Counted from the stretch's first letter, positions 27,425-36,829 are shown. The stretch: DNA of 64,000 nucleotides from CAYNVS01 sp964400725 (GCA_964400725.1 CAYNVS010000002.1:124001-188000); one strand, 5' to 3'. The notes: generated from the sequence alone by a model not told the origin. Numbers and translations: made by a program.

Positions 27425-27910
27425 CTACTTCTTTGACGCCGCTCTCCGCTTTTCTATTCCGCGCTTAATCGCTCCGGCGCTGCCGAACCCCTTTTTGGCC
27501 AAAAAGCCCATGACCGGGGCGCCGCACGCCAGAATGAGACCTAAATATCCTTTTAAAACCAAAGTCAAAACGCCGCTGTTTATTTTACGAAGAGCGACGT
27601 CCACTACCGGATCGTGCGAGGCTAAAATTTGCAGAAAAATCAAACCGGCCTGCCCCAAATCGTCGGTTTCAATCGCGACGAGTTTCTCCACGGCGCCGTT
27701 GGTAATGTAAAACTCGCAGTCCGAGCCTTTTTCGGGGACGCCGGAACGCGCTGCGGCCTTGCCGTTTTCTTTAATTATGTAATAGGGCGTATCGTCCCCC
27801 TCCAGCCGAAACTCTACGCACGCGCCGTCTCTAAGGTGTCCTAATGCCTTGCGTATTACCGGCTTAGTCTCGACAAAATTTTTAATATCAATAAAATATT
27901 TGTTATCCAT
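27425..27910 (-). CDS. Small SCP2-like protein, function unknown
   Basis: 161 residues, no signal peptide. The first 110 residues resemble the sterol-carrier-protein-2 fold used in many bacterial lipid-binding or accessory proteins: FRLEGDDTPYYIIKENGKAA, then a DCEFYITNGAVEKLVA core. The C-terminus has a hydrophobic stretch (VLTLVLKGYLGLILACG) and a basic tail (RGIEKRRAASKK), which may associate with membrane. It is the first gene of the minus-strand group leading to the receiver/coiled-coil and CHAT genes (39-bp spacer), so a shared process is possible but not shown. Confidence 0.55.
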   Translation of the reverse strand: MDNKYFIDIKNFVETKPVIRKALGHLRDGACVEFRLEGDDTPYYIIKENGKAAARSGVPEKGSDCEFYITNGAVEKLVAIETDDLGQAGLIFLQILASHDPVVDVALRKINSGVLTLVLKGYLGLILACGAPVMGFLAKKGFGSAGAIKRGIEKRRAASKK

Positions 27911-28169
27911 TCAAGCAATCTCCGAAAACTTCGTTAAATAGAATCATGCAACTCTTATAAATAGCATGAATGATAGGATAGAGCAAAATATTTTTGCCGC
28001 GCTTTTCTATAGCGGTTTTTAACGGTTTTGTCTTTTAATTTTTTGGCAAAAGATTTTGCAAACCGTTATAGACGTCTCCTCTTTCCTCCGCGTATCTCGG
28101 CGCTCCGCGTTTTTTTTAGCAAAAAACGGCAATGAGTCAGCGTTTTTGCCGCCATAAATCATAAAAATG

Positions 28170-28197
28170 TTGCAAATCTTTGCGCCGGGTTTAAAAT
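28170..28197 (+). promoter_or_regulatory. Predicted promoter for the DsbA-like gene
   Basis: TTGCAA (28170-28175), a 16-nt spacer and TAAAAT (28192-28197). It lies in the 343-bp AT-rich divergent gap 27911-28253, which otherwise shows no gene. Confidence 0.35.
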
Positions 28198-28253
28198 TTA
28201 AAAACTAAAACTCAGGCATAAATTAAAAACGCCTTTTTAACCGAGAATTTCGC

Positions 28254-30260
28254 ATGACGAACGATAATCGCCGCCCTTACGCTCTTGCGTTTCTTATCGT
28301 TTTCGCGGCATGTCTGCCGGTTTTCGCCGCGGACGACGACGCGGACTTTTTAAACATGAAAAAGTGTAAAATCGACAAGATGGACGACTGCCCCTCAGGC
28401 CCGAAAAACAAAAAGAAAAAGGACGAAAAGCCTTCGCAGAAAAAAAGCGATAAAAAAGACAAATCGGACGCCAAAGAAACCAAAAAAGAGCCGAACAAAG
28501 AAGCTTCGGTTAAAATCACCGGCGCGCCCGAAGGAGCGACCGTAGAAATATTCTCGCTTGACGCGGACGGCAAAAAAGCCGCGGAATGCAAGCTGCCGTG
28601 TTCGCTTGCGCTTCCGGAAGGAAAATACTCGGCCAAAGCGATGCACGCGGACGACGGAAACTTAATAAGCCGCGAGTTCTCGGCGCGGCCGGGAGAAGAA
28701 ACCGCCATAGAGCTCGCTTTGACCAAATTCGGGAAACTCTTCGTTTTCGGTCGAAATAAAGGCGTAGCGGTAACGGTTTTCCGCGCCGACGGCAAAAACA
28801 AAACAAAACAAATTCCGTTCTATTTGGAAGACGTCCCCTGCGCTTCCAGCGTCGGACTGCGCTTGAACGCATGGCCGTTTAACAAACTTTTGCTTTTTAA
28901 ATCCGTTTATATCGAATGCGGCAAAACGGCGGAAGTAGAGATAATTCCAATGCTTGGGCTTTACAAGAATTTTCCTCAGCCCTTTATAAAAAACGGCGCG
29001 CTGTGGAAAGCCGGCGTTCCGCCGCACGCGCCCGCGTTAGGGGCGCAAGCGAAAGACGCGAAAATCACAATTGTTTGGTTCGCCGACCTCTCCGACCCGA
29101 TTTCGCAGACCGAAAAGAAATCAATAGACGTCGCAATGTCGCGCTTCGGCGGCAAGATAAGAATAATATTCAGGCATTATCCAGTCAAAATGATTCATTT
29201 GCCCAAAACCGACGGCGGCAAAGACGTCAAAGAAACGCCTAACGCGCCGATATTGGCCTCCCGCGCCGCCGCCGCGGTTATGAAATTAGGCGGAAGCGAC
29301 AAGTTCTGGAAATTTATCGATATTTTGCTTAACGACGACGCGGGCTGGAAGACGCTTAAAGACGCGGAAATGAAGAGCGCGTTTTCGCAAATGGCGCAAA
29401 AAGCGGGCGTGAATAAAGCCGATTTCGATAAATTGACGGAAAATTTTCCCGGCGAGCTTGACGATCAGATTGAATTGGACATAAAAGAGGCGCTTGGTTT
29501 CGGCCTTACCGGAAATACTCTTTTCGTCAACGGCGCTTATACGCTCGAAACAAGCATGGCCTCGGAGTGGCTGCCGGGTTTCATCGAAACCAAAATACTC
29601 CCGAATATAACTGAAAAATTAAAGGGTTCCGCGCCGACAGACGATATTTACGCCGAGCTGGTAAAGAACGCGTTTGAACCGCAAAGCCTCGAAGAGACGC
29701 TCTCCGGGCAAAAGCCCGAAGGCGGCGACATAACCCTGAACGCGCCGATGAAAGGAAACCCAGACGCTAAAATAACAATTATTCAGATTTCGGATTTCCA
29801 ATGCCCGTTCTGCGCCAAAGTAGAAAAAACCATTGACGAAATCATGCGCGATTACAAAGGAAAGGTCAAGCTGTACTGGATTAATTACCCGCTTCCCTTT
29901 CATACGCTCGGCAAACGCGCCGCAATCGCCGCTCTCGCCGCCGGCGAACAAGGAAAATTTTGGGAAATGCACAAAATGCTTATGGACGTGCAGGGCGATT
30001 GGGCTTATGAAAAAGAATCCGAAGTCGATAAAAAATTTATTGAATACGCCGCCGCGGCAAAATTTGACGTGGAGCGTTTTAAAAAAGAGCTTGAAAACCG
30101 GAATTACGAGGATTTGTTGGAAACGGACAAGAAAAAAGCGGTTGGAATGGGAATAAACGGCACGCCGACATTTCTAATAAACGGAATCAAACTCGAAGGA
30201 GCGCAGCCTTACGGCGAGTTTAAAAAAGTAATCGAAGCGGAATTAAAAAACACCAAATAA
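28254..30260 (+). CDS. Periplasmic PEGA plus tandem DsbA-like thioredoxin-fold protein
   Basis: 668 residues with a Sec signal (CLPVFAADDD) and a Lys-rich low-complexity linker (to about 82). A PEGA-like beta domain follows (about 83-155; GAPEGATVEIF). Two DsbA-like units then occur. The first (about 240-440) has DLSDPIS where the active-site CxxC should be and GNTLFVNG instead of the cis-Pro loop, so it looks redox-dead. The second (about 490-665) has FQCPFCAK (Cys517, Cys520) and the cis-Pro GTPTFLING. The second unit is probably a disulphide oxidoreductase in the periplasm; abundant Cys-rich lipoproteins and c-type cytochromes here are plausible clients. Confidence 0.82.
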   Translation: MTNDNRRPYALAFLIVFAACLPVFAADDDADFLNMKKCKIDKMDDCPSGPKNKKKKDEKPSQKKSDKKDKSDAKETKKEPNKEASVKITGAPEGATVEIFSLDADGKKAAECKLPCSLALPEGKYSAKAMHADDGNLISREFSARPGEETAIELALTKFGKLFVFGRNKGVAVTVFRADGKNKTKQIPFYLEDVPCASSVGLRLNAWPFNKLLLFKSVYIECGKTAEVEIIPMLGLYKNFPQPFIKNGALWKAGVPPHAPALGAQAKDAKITIVWFADLSDPISQTEKKSIDVAMSRFGGKIRIIFRHYPVKMIHLPKTDGGKDVKETPNAPILASRAAAAVMKLGGSDKFWKFIDILLNDDAGWKTLKDAEMKSAFSQMAQKAGVNKADFDKLTENFPGELDDQIELDIKEALGFGLTGNTLFVNGAYTLETSMASEWLPGFIETKILPNITEKLKGSAPTDDIYAELVKNAFEPQSLEETLSGQKPEGGDITLNAPMKGNPDAKITIIQISDFQCPFCAKVEKTIDEIMRDYKGKVKLYWINYPLPFHTLGKRAAIAALAAGEQGKFWEMHKMLMDVQGDWAYEKESEVDKKFIEYAAAAKFDVERFKKELENRNYEDLLETDKKKAVGMGINGTPTFLINGIKLEGAQPYGEFKKVIEAELKNTK

Positions 30261-30329
30261 CTCGGCTTATATCGCTTATTGTCGCGCGCATAAACGCCTA
30301 TATAACGCAATTGGAACGACGCGGAGAAA

Positions 30330-31295
30330 ATGCAGGATTCGCTTTTTTTAAAACCGAAGGATTACTCGATAAAGAGGCTTGAATTTCATCTTGTTCAAAA
30401 ATGCGTCTGCTCGTGCGTTTTTTGCTCCGAGCAAACCAGAATGAACGCCTTTAAAAACGACGAATTCTCTTACGAAGAGGCCGTCGAGATTTTGATAAAA
30501 TTCGCGGAAGAAGGGGTTAAACATTTAAACGTAACCGGCGGAGAGCCGACGCTTTTTCCGCAGCTGCCGCAGCTTCTCAATAAGGCGAAATCGCTGGGTT
30601 ATACAACCTACATGGCCACCAACGGCGTTAAAACTAAAAGCACAGATTATTTTGTAAAAATAGCGCCAAGCCTCGACGAGCTCTGCCTTTCGGTTCACGC
30701 CGCGGACGCTAAAACCCACGACTCGCTGACCGGTTTGGCCGGCAGCTTTGACGGTTTGATGAAAACGCTCGACAACGCGCAAAAATATTGCGATATAACC
30801 AAAATGAAATTGTTCTTTAATTCCGTCGCGTCGCGGCGCAACGCCGAAGACGTTTGGAAGGTTGTAAATCTTGCGGCGGAACGCGGCGCCGCAGGGTGTT
30901 TAATATCAAGCCTCGCGCCGGAAGGCGAAGGGCTTAAAAATTACCGCAATTTGGCGCTCCGTTTCGCCGATTGGCCTCTGACGGCGGACAAATGCGTAAA
31001 AGCGCTCGGCAAAGCGTCCGCGTCGCTTCGTTTCTTTTCAGTTCCGACGTGCCTTTTGGGAGAACATCGAATAATGTCGAACGATTTATATTTCGACCCG
31101 CGCATAACGGTAGAAAGAATCGCTCTGCCGAACGGCGAAAAAGGGACGGCCGTATTCCGCTCTTTCAAGGCCGCCCGCGGAAGGGTTCTCGCAGCCGCCT
31201 GCCAGGGCTGCCGATATAACAAAACGTGCATGGGGGCGTTCGCGGAACACTTAAAAACTTTTCCGGAAGACGAGCGCCTTTTGAAACCGCTTTAA
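30330..31295 (+). CDS. Radical SAM protein with C-terminal cysteine cluster
   Basis: 321 residues. The radical SAM [4Fe-4S] motif CxxxCxxC appears as CVCSCVFC, followed by the SAM-binding NVTGGEPTLFP. The C-terminus has CQGCRYNKTCMGAF, a Cys cluster like the auxiliary-cluster or SPASM-type ends of peptide- and cofactor-modifying radical SAM enzymes. No short precursor peptide was found next to it, so the substrate is unknown. It is 69 bp downstream of the DsbA-like gene on the same strand. Confidence 0.85.
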   Translation: MQDSLFLKPKDYSIKRLEFHLVQKCVCSCVFCSEQTRMNAFKNDEFSYEEAVEILIKFAEEGVKHLNVTGGEPTLFPQLPQLLNKAKSLGYTTYMATNGVKTKSTDYFVKIAPSLDELCLSVHAADAKTHDSLTGLAGSFDGLMKTLDNAQKYCDITKMKLFFNSVASRRNAEDVWKVVNLAAERGAAGCLISSLAPEGEGLKNYRNLALRFADWPLTADKCVKALGKASASLRFFSVPTCLLGEHRIMSNDLYFDPRITVERIALPNGEKGTAVFRSFKAARGRVLAAACQGCRYNKTCMGAFAEHLKTFPEDERLLKPL

Positions 31296-31408
31296 ACGCC
31301 TGCGAACGACGCGGGAAAACGCTTCAATACATTTTGAACCGATTGAAAACGCCGCGTCAAAACTCAAATTTTATTAATATTTTGAGCGAAAATAAAAGAC
31401 GTATTTAG

Positions 31409-31436
31409 TTGACACGAAATAACTCTTTACTATAAT
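31409..31436 (+). promoter_or_regulatory. Near-perfect sigma70 promoter for the FHA gene
   Basis: TTGACA (31409-31414), a 16-nt spacer and TATAAT (31431-31436): both hexamers match consensus exactly. It lies 73 bp upstream of the chosen ATG at 31509. Confidence 0.75.
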
Positions 31437-31508
31437 TCCAAAAGCGTACTTTTAGTTTTACAGTAGTATAAATATGTGCGGCCGTTAGAAAATCTCAAGG
31501 GAGGAGTT

Positions 31509-34313
31509 ATGTCCGACGAGAAAGACAAAAAATTTGATGGCAGCGTTCCCTTCGAGGACGATGACGAAGGTTATTTATCCGAAAGTACAGTCGTCGATCA
31601 GGACGTGCTTAAAAAAGTTTCGCAGAGGTTGACCGAACCGGCCGCGCCGACCGCGCCCCGCGTCGCCCCGCCGGCCGCCGCCGCGCCGCAAAAGCTCCCC
31701 TCGCCCATTGCCGAGGCGGAAATTTTGGAAGAAGAAGAAAAAAAACCGGCCGCTCCGCAACCCGCGACCGTCGTTCCGCCGCCCAAACCGGCAGCGCGCA
31801 CGGCGCCCGCGCCGCAACCCGTAAAAATGCCGGCCGTGGACGCGACGGAAATCGAACCGCCCAGCATGGCCGACGAAAAGACGGTTATCATCTCAAGCGA
31901 CGACGGCAAGGACAAAGAGCTTCTTCCGCCCGCTAAAATAGTAGTATTGGAAGGCCCGAAAGCCGACGTGGGCAAGGAATACGAAATAACCTTCAACGAA
32001 GTTTTCTTCGGCAGAGGAATTGAAAACGATTTCGTCATATCCGATCCGTCCATTTCGCGCAAGCATTTCCGCATCAGAAGGCGTTTCGACGACTACATTA
32101 TAGTCGATTTGGGCAGCGGCAACGGCACAAGCGTAAACGGCGTCCGCATTACAGAAGCGGAGCTTCACACCGAGGACATAATTCAGTCCGGCAACAGCAA
32201 AATGCAGTTCATCGACTATAACGAGCGGAAACTGCTGGCCGAACTAGGCAAACCGGTCGCGCCCAAAGAGCCGAAAATAGCGCTTAAACCCTCGACGCCC
32301 GCCGAGCCGGTCGCGCCGCAGGTATATCAGGCAAAAACGCAGCTGCAAATGCAGGCCGCGGTTCCCGAACACGAGCGCGCCCAGCCGATAGCGCAAAAAA
32401 CCCAGCTTATGATGCCGGGAATGGTTTTGCCCGAAGCGCCGAAGGTTGAACCGGCTCCTCCGCCGGCGCAAAAGCCGACGGTGGAAATACCGCCCGTTAA
32501 AAAGCCGGAACCCGCTCCCGAGCCCAAACCCGAACCTAAGCCGGAGCCGAAGCCTGAACCTAAGCCCGAATCCAAACCCAAGCCTAAACCCGAACCGGCT
32601 CCGGCGCCCAAACCAGCCCCGCCGGTAATCGAAAAGAAACCCGCGGCTCCCGCGCCGTCCATCAAGCTGGAAACAAAGCCGGAACCGAAAAAAGAGGAGA
32701 AATTCGCCGGCACGCGCGAATTGGAAATGGACGCGGAGAAGCCCATCGAGCTGATGGAGCCCAGAAGACCGACCGGCGGAGCCGTCCCCGGCCCGACGCA
32801 CCGCAAGACTACCGCCATGCAGGCTCAGCGCCGCTCAAGCGTCGCTCCCTTCGTCATTATCGCAGCGATAGCGCTGGCGGCGATACTCGTCGGCTATTAC
32901 TACCTAGGCGGCAAAAACAAAACGGCCGAAACTACCGAGCCGTCGCTCTTGCAGCAGGTTGCGCAGCAGCCGTCCCCGAAGGACGAAATGAAGGAGAAAG
33001 TAAACGACCTGCTTGGCAAGGCCGATTCAGACATGCTCAACAAGGCGTTCGACCGAGCAATCGACGGATATAAAGCCGTGCTCGCCTTCGACGCCAACAA
33101 CGAAAAAGCGCGCGACGGACAGATTCGCGCCCAAAGCGAGCTTTACAACAAGAAATACATGGAGGACGCGAAGGACTTTATCGCGAAGAAAAACCAGACG
33201 CAGGCCGAAATGCTGCTGGTTAAAATCGAAGACAAATCGGTGTTTTACGCAGACGCGCAAAAAATCCTGAATGAAATCTGGGATAAAAAGTACGCCTCCA
33301 AAATCGCCGAAGCGAAAAAACTAATCGAGCGGAAAAAGACGGACAACGCCAAAGCGATTTTAAACGCGATTTTGGCTTCCAGCCCCAACTACGAGCCCGC
33401 CAAGCAGCTGCTCTTCCAAGTGGACGAAGGCGCCAAGCTGGCGGAAGAGAAAAAGAAGCGGGAAGAAGCCGAGAAACAGGCCGCTCTCGAAGAAAAGCTG
33501 CGCAAGGAAAAAGAGCAGAAGGAGCTGAAAGAACAGCAGGACGCGGCCAAGAAGAAAGAAAAAGAAACCGACCAGCCAATCGTCCGCGATAAAAAGAAGG
33601 AAACCGCCGAAAAGCCGCCTCAGGAGGAAGAGGACGAAGGAATAATCAGGCGCGTCAAGAAAACCGACAAAACCGTAAAAGAAGAGGAATCGCCCAAGGA
33701 AGAAGCGAAAGAAGAATCCGGCGGCGGCGCTAGAACCGTTACCAACGCCGACGTTGACAACGCCGTATCAATGTTCAAACAAGGGGACGCGGAAGGATGC
33801 GCAACCGAGCTGCAAAGCGTTTCCTCCGGCAAAGGGCCTAAGCCCGTTATTTCCCGCGCGCAAAAAACGCTCGCCGACGTCCGCGAATTTTTAAGCGCCT
33901 ACGAGTCCGGAACGAGCGAGGCGAAGAAAAAGAACGCCAAAGAAGCGATAAAAGGGCTGAAAAAGGCCGAGGGACTTGAAAGCAAAATCGCGGGCGGATC
34001 GTCGAGCTACGCGAAAGAAATCAAAGACAAGCTAGGAGCCATGTACGCCCAGCGCGGCGCGGAAGCTCTGGCCGAAGGAAATTTGCCGGAAGCCTACGAC
34101 GCCTTCCAGCTCTGCATGAAATACGATTCGGGCAACAAGCAGGCCGAAAAAGGGCTTCAAAAGCTCGAAAAGGAAGCGAAGAAACTTTACTTTGAGGCGT
34201 ACGCGATAAAAGATTCCAACGCGGGCGAGGCGCAGGATAAACTGAAGACTATTTTAAAAATCGTGCCCTCGGACAACGAATGGTACGGAAAAGCCAAAGC
34301 TCTGCTTAAATAA
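31509..34313 (+). CDS. FHA domain / transmembrane / TPR protein
   Basis: The start is the ATG at 31509, which has GGGAGGAG just upstream; an in-frame GTG at 31476 lies within the leader. About 934 residues. After a Pro/Ala-rich acidic segment comes an FHA domain (about 140-225) with GRGIENDFVISDPSISRKH and GSGNGTSVNG, the phosphothreonine-binding loops. A Pro-Glu-Lys repeat linker (about 320-375) follows, then one transmembrane helix (about 441-463; VIIAAIALAAILVGYYYLGG). TPR-like and charged coiled-coil regions lie beyond it. The topology suggests a cytoplasmic phospho-reader coupled to an extracytoplasmic assembly domain. No Ser/Thr kinase is encoded in the window. Confidence 0.88.
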   Translation: MSDEKDKKFDGSVPFEDDDEGYLSESTVVDQDVLKKVSQRLTEPAAPTAPRVAPPAAAAPQKLPSPIAEAEILEEEEKKPAAPQPATVVPPPKPAARTAPAPQPVKMPAVDATEIEPPSMADEKTVIISSDDGKDKELLPPAKIVVLEGPKADVGKEYEITFNEVFFGRGIENDFVISDPSISRKHFRIRRRFDDYIIVDLGSGNGTSVNGVRITEAELHTEDIIQSGNSKMQFIDYNERKLLAELGKPVAPKEPKIALKPSTPAEPVAPQVYQAKTQLQMQAAVPEHERAQPIAQKTQLMMPGMVLPEAPKVEPAPPPAQKPTVEIPPVKKPEPAPEPKPEPKPEPKPEPKPESKPKPKPEPAPAPKPAPPVIEKKPAAPAPSIKLETKPEPKKEEKFAGTRELEMDAEKPIELMEPRRPTGGAVPGPTHRKTTAMQAQRRSSVAPFVIIAAIALAAILVGYYYLGGKNKTAETTEPSLLQQVAQQPSPKDEMKEKVNDLLGKADSDMLNKAFDRAIDGYKAVLAFDANNEKARDGQIRAQSELYNKKYMEDAKDFIAKKNQTQAEMLLVKIEDKSVFYADAQKILNEIWDKKYASKIAEAKKLIERKKTDNAKAILNAILASSPNYEPAKQLLFQVDEGAKLAEEKKKREEAEKQAALEEKLRKEKEQKELKEQQDAAKKKEKETDQPIVRDKKKETAEKPPQEEEDEGIIRRVKKTDKTVKEEESPKEEAKEESGGGARTVTNADVDNAVSMFKQGDAEGCATELQSVSSGKGPKPVISRAQKTLADVREFLSAYESGTSEAKKKNAKEAIKGLKKAEGLESKIAGGSSSYAKEIKDKLGAMYAQRGAEALAEGNLPEAYDAFQLCMKYDSGNKQAEKGLQKLEKEAKKLYFEAYAIKDSNAGEAQDKLKTILKIVPSDNEWYGKAKALLK

Positions 34314-34330
34314 TTCGCGTCTTTTCAACG

Positions 34331-34363
34331 CGCCGGGGCCTTAACGGGCTCCGGCGTTTTTTT
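34331..34363 (+). terminator. Rho-independent terminator after the FHA gene
   Basis: CGCCGGGGCC pairs with GGGCTCCGGCG across a short TTAAC loop (one G-T wobble) and is followed by seven T. Confidence 0.9.
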
Positions 34364-34475
34364 CCGCAATAATGCGCATTCTTCTAAAACGTAACGTCGT
34401 TCAAAGCGAAAAGGGCGGGACGCGCCGTCAGGCGGCGTAAAAGCGAGCCCCTTTTTGCGCCAAAGGAGAAAAAGA

Positions 34476-35849
34476 ATGAAAACCATCATCGAGCCGTTCA
34501 GAATAAAGGCGGTTGAACCGATTAACTTCACCACGCCGGCGCAGCGCAAAAAGATACTCAAAGCGGCGCGCTACAACACCTTCGCAATCAAGGCCGAAGA
34601 CATCATCATCGACCTCCTCACCGACAGCGGCACCGGAGCGATGAGCGCCCAGCAGTGGGCCGGCATTATGACGGGCGACGAGTCGTACGCGGGAGCGCGC
34701 AGCTTTTACAGATTCGAGTCGGTCGTTAAAAACCTGACCGGCTTTAAGCACATTCTTCCCTGCCATCAAGGCCGCGCCGCCGAGCGCATTCTATTTTCGA
34801 CCATATGCGACAAGAACAAAGTTATTTTAAACAACACGCACTTCGACACCACCCGCGCCAATATCGAGTTCAACGGCGCGCAGGCGATAGATTTGGTCAT
34901 CGCCGAGGGAAAAATACCTTCGATGTCGCACCCCTTTAAAGGGAATATGGACATAGAGAAGCTAAAGGCCGCCATCGCCAAGTACGGCAAGGAACGCATT
35001 CCGCTCATTATGATGACCGTTACCAACAACTCCGGCGGCGGACAGCCGGTAAGCATGGAAAACATCCGCGCCGTTTCAAAAATAGCGCATGACGCGGGCA
35101 TTCCTTTCTTCCTCGACGCATGCCGTTTTGCGGAAAACGCCTACTTCATTAAGCTGCGCGAGCCGGAATACGAGAACAAAAGCGTGCGCGACATCGCCCG
35201 CGAGATGTTCGGCTACGCCGACGGCGCTACGATGAGCGCAAAGAAGGACGCGATTGTAAACATCGGCGGATTTTTGGCGATGAACGACGAGGAGCTTGCG
35301 CTGCGGTGTAAAAACCTCCTCATTCTAACCGAAGGGTTCCCTACTTACGGCGGTTTGGCCGGACGCGATCTCGAAGCGATGGCGGTCGGGCTTGAGGAAG
35401 TTACCGACGAGCATTACCTCGAATACCGCATTGCGGTTATGAATTACATCGGCAAACATTTGCGCCGCATCGGAGTCAACATAGTCGAGCCGCCGGGAGG
35501 CCACGCGGTTTACATCGACGCCAAGGCTTTCTTCCCGCACATCAAGCCGGAGGAATACCCCGGTCAGGCGCTTTGCTGCGAGTTGTATCTCGAAGCCGGA
35601 GTCCGCGCCGTTGAAATCGGCTCGGTAATGTTCGGCAAACGGGATAAAAACGGCAAATTCATTCCGTCTCAAATGGAGCTCGTCCGCCTTACCATTCCGC
35701 GCCGAGTTTACACGCAGTCGCACATCGACTACTTAATTGAAGCGATTGAGCTGGTTTACAAGCGCCGCGACAAAGTGAAAGGGCTTAAGATAACTTACGA
35801 GCCGCAGTTCCTGCGTCATTTCTCGGCGCACTTCGAGCCCCTCGATTAA
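34476..35849 (+). CDS. tnaA: Tryptophanase (tryptophan indole-lyase)
   Basis: 457 residues from the ATG at 34476, preceded by AAGGAGA; seven extra upstream codons in frame are not needed. It is a PLP-dependent beta-eliminating lyase that converts tryptophan to indole, pyruvate and ammonia. The PLP lysine is in MSAKKDA (Lys257). The alternative is tyrosine phenol-lyase, which has an Arg for the phenol hydroxyl in a MERG-type motif. Here the motif is VRAVEIGSV with Ile, as in tryptophanase, and RFAENAYFIK and RLTIPRRVYTQSH also fit. I saw no tnaC-type Trp leader peptide. The gene is closed by a strong terminator and appears monocistronic. Confidence 0.9.
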   Translation: MKTIIEPFRIKAVEPINFTTPAQRKKILKAARYNTFAIKAEDIIIDLLTDSGTGAMSAQQWAGIMTGDESYAGARSFYRFESVVKNLTGFKHILPCHQGRAAERILFSTICDKNKVILNNTHFDTTRANIEFNGAQAIDLVIAEGKIPSMSHPFKGNMDIEKLKAAIAKYGKERIPLIMMTVTNNSGGGQPVSMENIRAVSKIAHDAGIPFFLDACRFAENAYFIKLREPEYENKSVRDIAREMFGYADGATMSAKKDAIVNIGGFLAMNDEELALRCKNLLILTEGFPTYGGLAGRDLEAMAVGLEEVTDEHYLEYRIAVMNYIGKHLRRIGVNIVEPPGGHAVYIDAKAFFPHIKPEEYPGQALCCELYLEAGVRAVEIGSVMFGKRDKNGKFIPSQMELVRLTIPRRVYTQSHIDYLIEAIELVYKRRDKVKGLKITYEPQFLRHFSAHFEPLD

Positions 35850-35866
35850 CTTTGCGCCTCAAATAG

Positions 35867-35893
35867 AAAGGAGCCTTTTCGGCTCCTTTTTTT
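35867..35893 (+). terminator. Rho-independent terminator after tnaA
   Basis: AAAGGAGCC and GGCTCCTTT form a perfect 9-bp stem with a TTTTC loop, followed by more T residues. Confidence 0.92.
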
Positions 35894-35921
35894 AACCCAA
35901 AATTGCCGGCTTTGCGCTTAG

Positions 35922-36788
35922 TTACGCTTTATTTTTCTCCCGCAGCTCCGCGTCCGAAAAGAGCGCTTCCTTGATTTTCAATAAAATCAGGACGAGAATC
36001 ATAAAAACTAAATTGAGAACTATGGCGAACGAAAGTATGCCGTTGAGCTTGTACGAATACGACATTACCGCCTCAAAGGGAGCCTTAACCTTGAATAATA
36101 CGCCCGCGACGGCGTAAACGACGAAGGCGATAAGGAGCAAAATTAAAATCGGCCGGGCTGTTCCCTTCATATCCTGCGGCGAAGGTATAAGGTGGGCGCC
36201 GACGCTTAAAAGTCCGAAAAGGTATAGGTAAAACCACCACTTATGGTAAGGAGCGCTCTTTACGGCGGTTGAAAAGAAGGAGCCAATCCATGCGCCGTTC
36301 TGTTTTATCCATGCGGCGAAAAGAGAAAGTTTCAGCTCGGTCGGTATAACCGGCGGCGCGCCGGCGCGCAGCAGCAAAGGAAAAGCGAGCCAAGTAAGAA
36401 GGACGATAGCCGCCGCTCCGGCGAAAATCGGCGAAAAAGCCACTAAAATTACGCCGACGTTGCGCTGGTAAAAACTCTTTTTATCGTAAGAAATTTGCAC
36501 CGAGCCGAGCGTTCCGGTTTTTTCGTCGGGCGAAATAAGATTCATTTTAACGACCTTCTGGCCGCCGATAATCGCCGCCGCCGCGTGCGAAAGCTCGTGA
36601 ACCGGCGTTCCCACAACCGCGAAGAATACCGTCCCTTTCCAACCGAAGAGTTTCATAAGCGAATCGCGCACGACCTTTGCGATGAAATAAAGAGCGACGC
36701 AGTAAATCAGCATTGGAAGTATAAGAGCCGCGTAATAATGCAGCGTCGGAACCGCAACCTGCGCGAATTTATGTAAAAATTCCTGCAT
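35922..36788 (-). CDS. Polytopic membrane protein, site-2-protease (M50)-like
   Basis: 288 residues with about six transmembrane helices. The second region carries VHELSHAAA (His64, Glu65, His68), a zinc HExxH embedded in a hydrophobic helix. HLIPSPQDMKG near residue 200 resembles the M50 (N/H)xxPxxxxDG motif that supplies the third ligand. This fits an intramembrane metalloprotease, though overall similarity to characterised S2P is limited, so substrate and role are open. It is transcribed convergently with tnaA. An 11+11 palindrome lies about 40 bp upstream of the start. Confidence 0.65.
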   Translation of the reverse strand: MQEFLHKFAQVAVPTLHYYAALILPMLIYCVALYFIAKVVRDSLMKLFGWKGTVFFAVVGTPVHELSHAAAAIIGGQKVVKMNLISPDEKTGTLGSVQISYDKKSFYQRNVGVILVAFSPIFAGAAAIVLLTWLAFPLLLRAGAPPVIPTELKLSLFAAWIKQNGAWIGSFFSTAVKSAPYHKWWFYLYLFGLLSVGAHLIPSPQDMKGTARPILILLLIAFVVYAVAGVLFKVKAPFEAVMSYSYKLNGILSFAIVLNLVFMILVLILLKIKEALFSDAELREKNKA

Positions 36789-36829
36789 CTTTTCCTCGTC
36801 GTATTACTGCGTTATACTTATACCATCAT

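Noticed and set aside
34364..34475. Possible tnaC-like leader peptide ahead of tnaA
   Set aside because: No short frame with Trp codons and a ribosome-binding site was found.
34476..35849. Tyrosine phenol-lyase assignment
   Set aside because: The substrate-hydroxyl Arg motif is absent (AVEIGS as in tryptophanase).
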